DNA from: Clostridia bacterium | GTDB lineage: Bacteria; Bacillota; Clostridia; Lachnospirales; Lachnospiraceae | NCBI GenBank assembly: GCA_910574255.1 | Contig: CAJTAK010000022.1 | Location: forward strand, 1 to 64,000 | DNA: 64,000 nt | Direction of reading: 5' to 3' | Part shown: positions 63,188 to 64,000 of the stretch, in pieces | How the letters are laid out: each line of letters begins with the position of its first letter | How positions within the stretch are numbered: position 1 is the first letter of the stretch | Program-made: the position numbers and the translations under genes | Notes under the pieces: generated by a model | What the model saw: the letters and a program-made list of their open reading frames with translations, nothing else | Database searches by the model: none | Told to the model about the DNA's origin: nothing

Positions 63188-64000
63188 TCAATCAAATGAA
63201 AATAATACTTTCTGGCAGTCTTCCTCAAACATATTTTCTCTGGTAATAGCTGTCGTTGCCGTGTCCACCTGTGAGTCCTCTATGGGAATCTCATTGATAA
63301 GGTTATATGCACATTCCACCCCAAGATACCCCATGGCATAGGGATTCTGAACAATCAAAGCATCTACCTCTCCGGTCTCCAGCATTCCCACACAGACCAC
63401 ATTGCTGTCGAAAGCTACCACAGAGGTTTCCTCCGCCAGCCCCAGGTCACGGATAGCATAGCTTACCCCCAGACTTGTCCATTCGTTAAATGTTGCAATC
63501 ACATTGATCTCCGGATGTTCCTTAAGCATCCGAACCGTTCCTTCCATAGAATCCTCTATAGTAGAAATTACGTTAATGGCCTCTACAATCCGGACACGCT
63601 CGTCCTCCATAAGTTCTTCCCGAAGGCCTTCCTCCCTTTGCTGTCCGTTGGCGGAATTTTTGTCAAAATTTACGATTCCTACATTCAGCTCTTCTGCTTC
63701 CTCGGAAAGAACAGCCTTACCTGCCATCCGTCCTGCCTGATAATTGTCCGTACTGATTCGGCAGCTGACCTGATCGCTGTTTACATCGCTGTCAATAACA
63801 ACGATTTTCACCCCTTCCTTAACCGCTGCATTGATAGCTTCTGCGTTCGCCTGGTAGTCTACTGCGGAAAATACAATCACCTCCGCTCCATTTTCTACTG
63901 CCCTCCGAATCATCTCATTCTGGGTCTGATAGTCTTCTTCATTTTCCGGTCCTTCTACAGTCAGCGTCAGATTATATTCCGTACCTGCCGCATTTGCTCC
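63188..64000 (-). CDS. Sugar-binding protein, MglB/RbsB family (5' end outside window)
   Basis: The frame is open to the window edge, 270 visible residues of a type I periplasmic-binding protein: EVIVFSAVDYQANAEAINAA, VIDSDVNSDQVSCRISTDN, IATFNEWTSLGVSYAIRDLG and AFDSNVVCVGMLETGEVDA. The N-terminus with its signal is outside. It lies 130 bp upstream of mglB on the same strand. Since mglB has its own promoter, this may serve a chemosensory or two-component system that detects the same sugar. That role is inferred. Confidence 0.75.
   Translation of the reverse strand, partial: GANAAGTEYNLTLTVEGPENEEDYQTQNEMIRRAVENGAEVIVFSAVDYQANAEAINAAVKEGVKIVVIDSDVNSDQVSCRISTDNYQAGRMAGKAVLSEEAEELNVGIVNFDKNSANGQQREEGLREELMEDERVRIVEAINVISTIEDSMEGTVRMLKEHPEINVIATFNEWTSLGVSYAIRDLGLAEETSVVAFDSNVVCVGMLETGEVDALIVQNPYAMGYLGVECAYNLINEIPIEDSQVDTATTAITRENMFEEDCQKVLFSFD

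Overview
The window looks like chromosomal DNA from a gut Lachnospiraceae bacterium, most likely Blautia or a close relative. This is inferred from mid-range base composition, strong AGGAGG ribosome sites, and family content (DUF4317, DUF4250, a Tet(M)-like GTPase fused to a YacP/Rae1 nuclease, a BlaI/M56 pair, a GldA-like ABC cassette). No rRNA, tRNA or CRISPR array was seen. The species is not certain.

Layout. 1-5330 is a decayed mobile region: the start of a tyrosine recombinase cut by the window edge, a two-gene insertion sequence whose transposase has lost its end, a truncated relaxase, a frameshifted AlbA-type ATP-binding gene, the C-terminal part of a large serine recombinase, and a 41-residue stub of a GH1 6-phospho-glucosidase that the element probably interrupted. 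5578-11726 is a PTS sugar operon (EIIA, EIIB, EIIC, a pentulose/hexulose-phosphate 3-epimerase, a TIM-barrel protein of unknown function, RpiB) with a PRD regulator upstream. 11886-17651 holds two flavodoxin-like reductases opposite an HxlR regulator, an alanine/sodium symporter, a LysR regulator preceded by a 63-bp tandem repeat, and exported or hypothetical proteins. 17736-21014 has a BlaI/M56 protease/small secreted protein operon, an IS4 remnant and another flavodoxin-like gene.

21340-25883 groups a GreA-type factor, a DUF4317 protein and the GTPase-nuclease fusion, which is the most interesting gene here. 26051-30807 is a four-gene GldA/F/G-type ABC system with a DUF4340 protein. 31078-37382 has alcohol and aldehyde dehydrogenases, a CPBP protease, a TPP-riboswitch-controlled thiamine transporter and a MATE exporter. 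37410-45945 has a multi-branched palindromic element, argS, a fructokinase, exonuclease III, a decayed gene, and the biotin genes bioY-bioB-bioD-bioA behind a BirA-like operator. 46096-58791 carries housekeeping and poorly known genes: SDR, two ATPases, a YtrA-type ABC operon, a lipoprotein, a HEAT/THUMP RNA methyltransferase, an acetyltransferase, a cyclophilin, RarA, a polysaccharide deacetylase and a membrane protein. 58991-64000 has a DUF4250 mini-gene and the galactose mglBAC operon with a second sugar-binding protein running off the edge.

A recurring theme is repeat DNA. At least three unrelated repeat families sit directly before the ribosome binding sites of genes, and several long palindromes lie between genes. 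ORFs on the opposite strand of long genes were treated as shadows.
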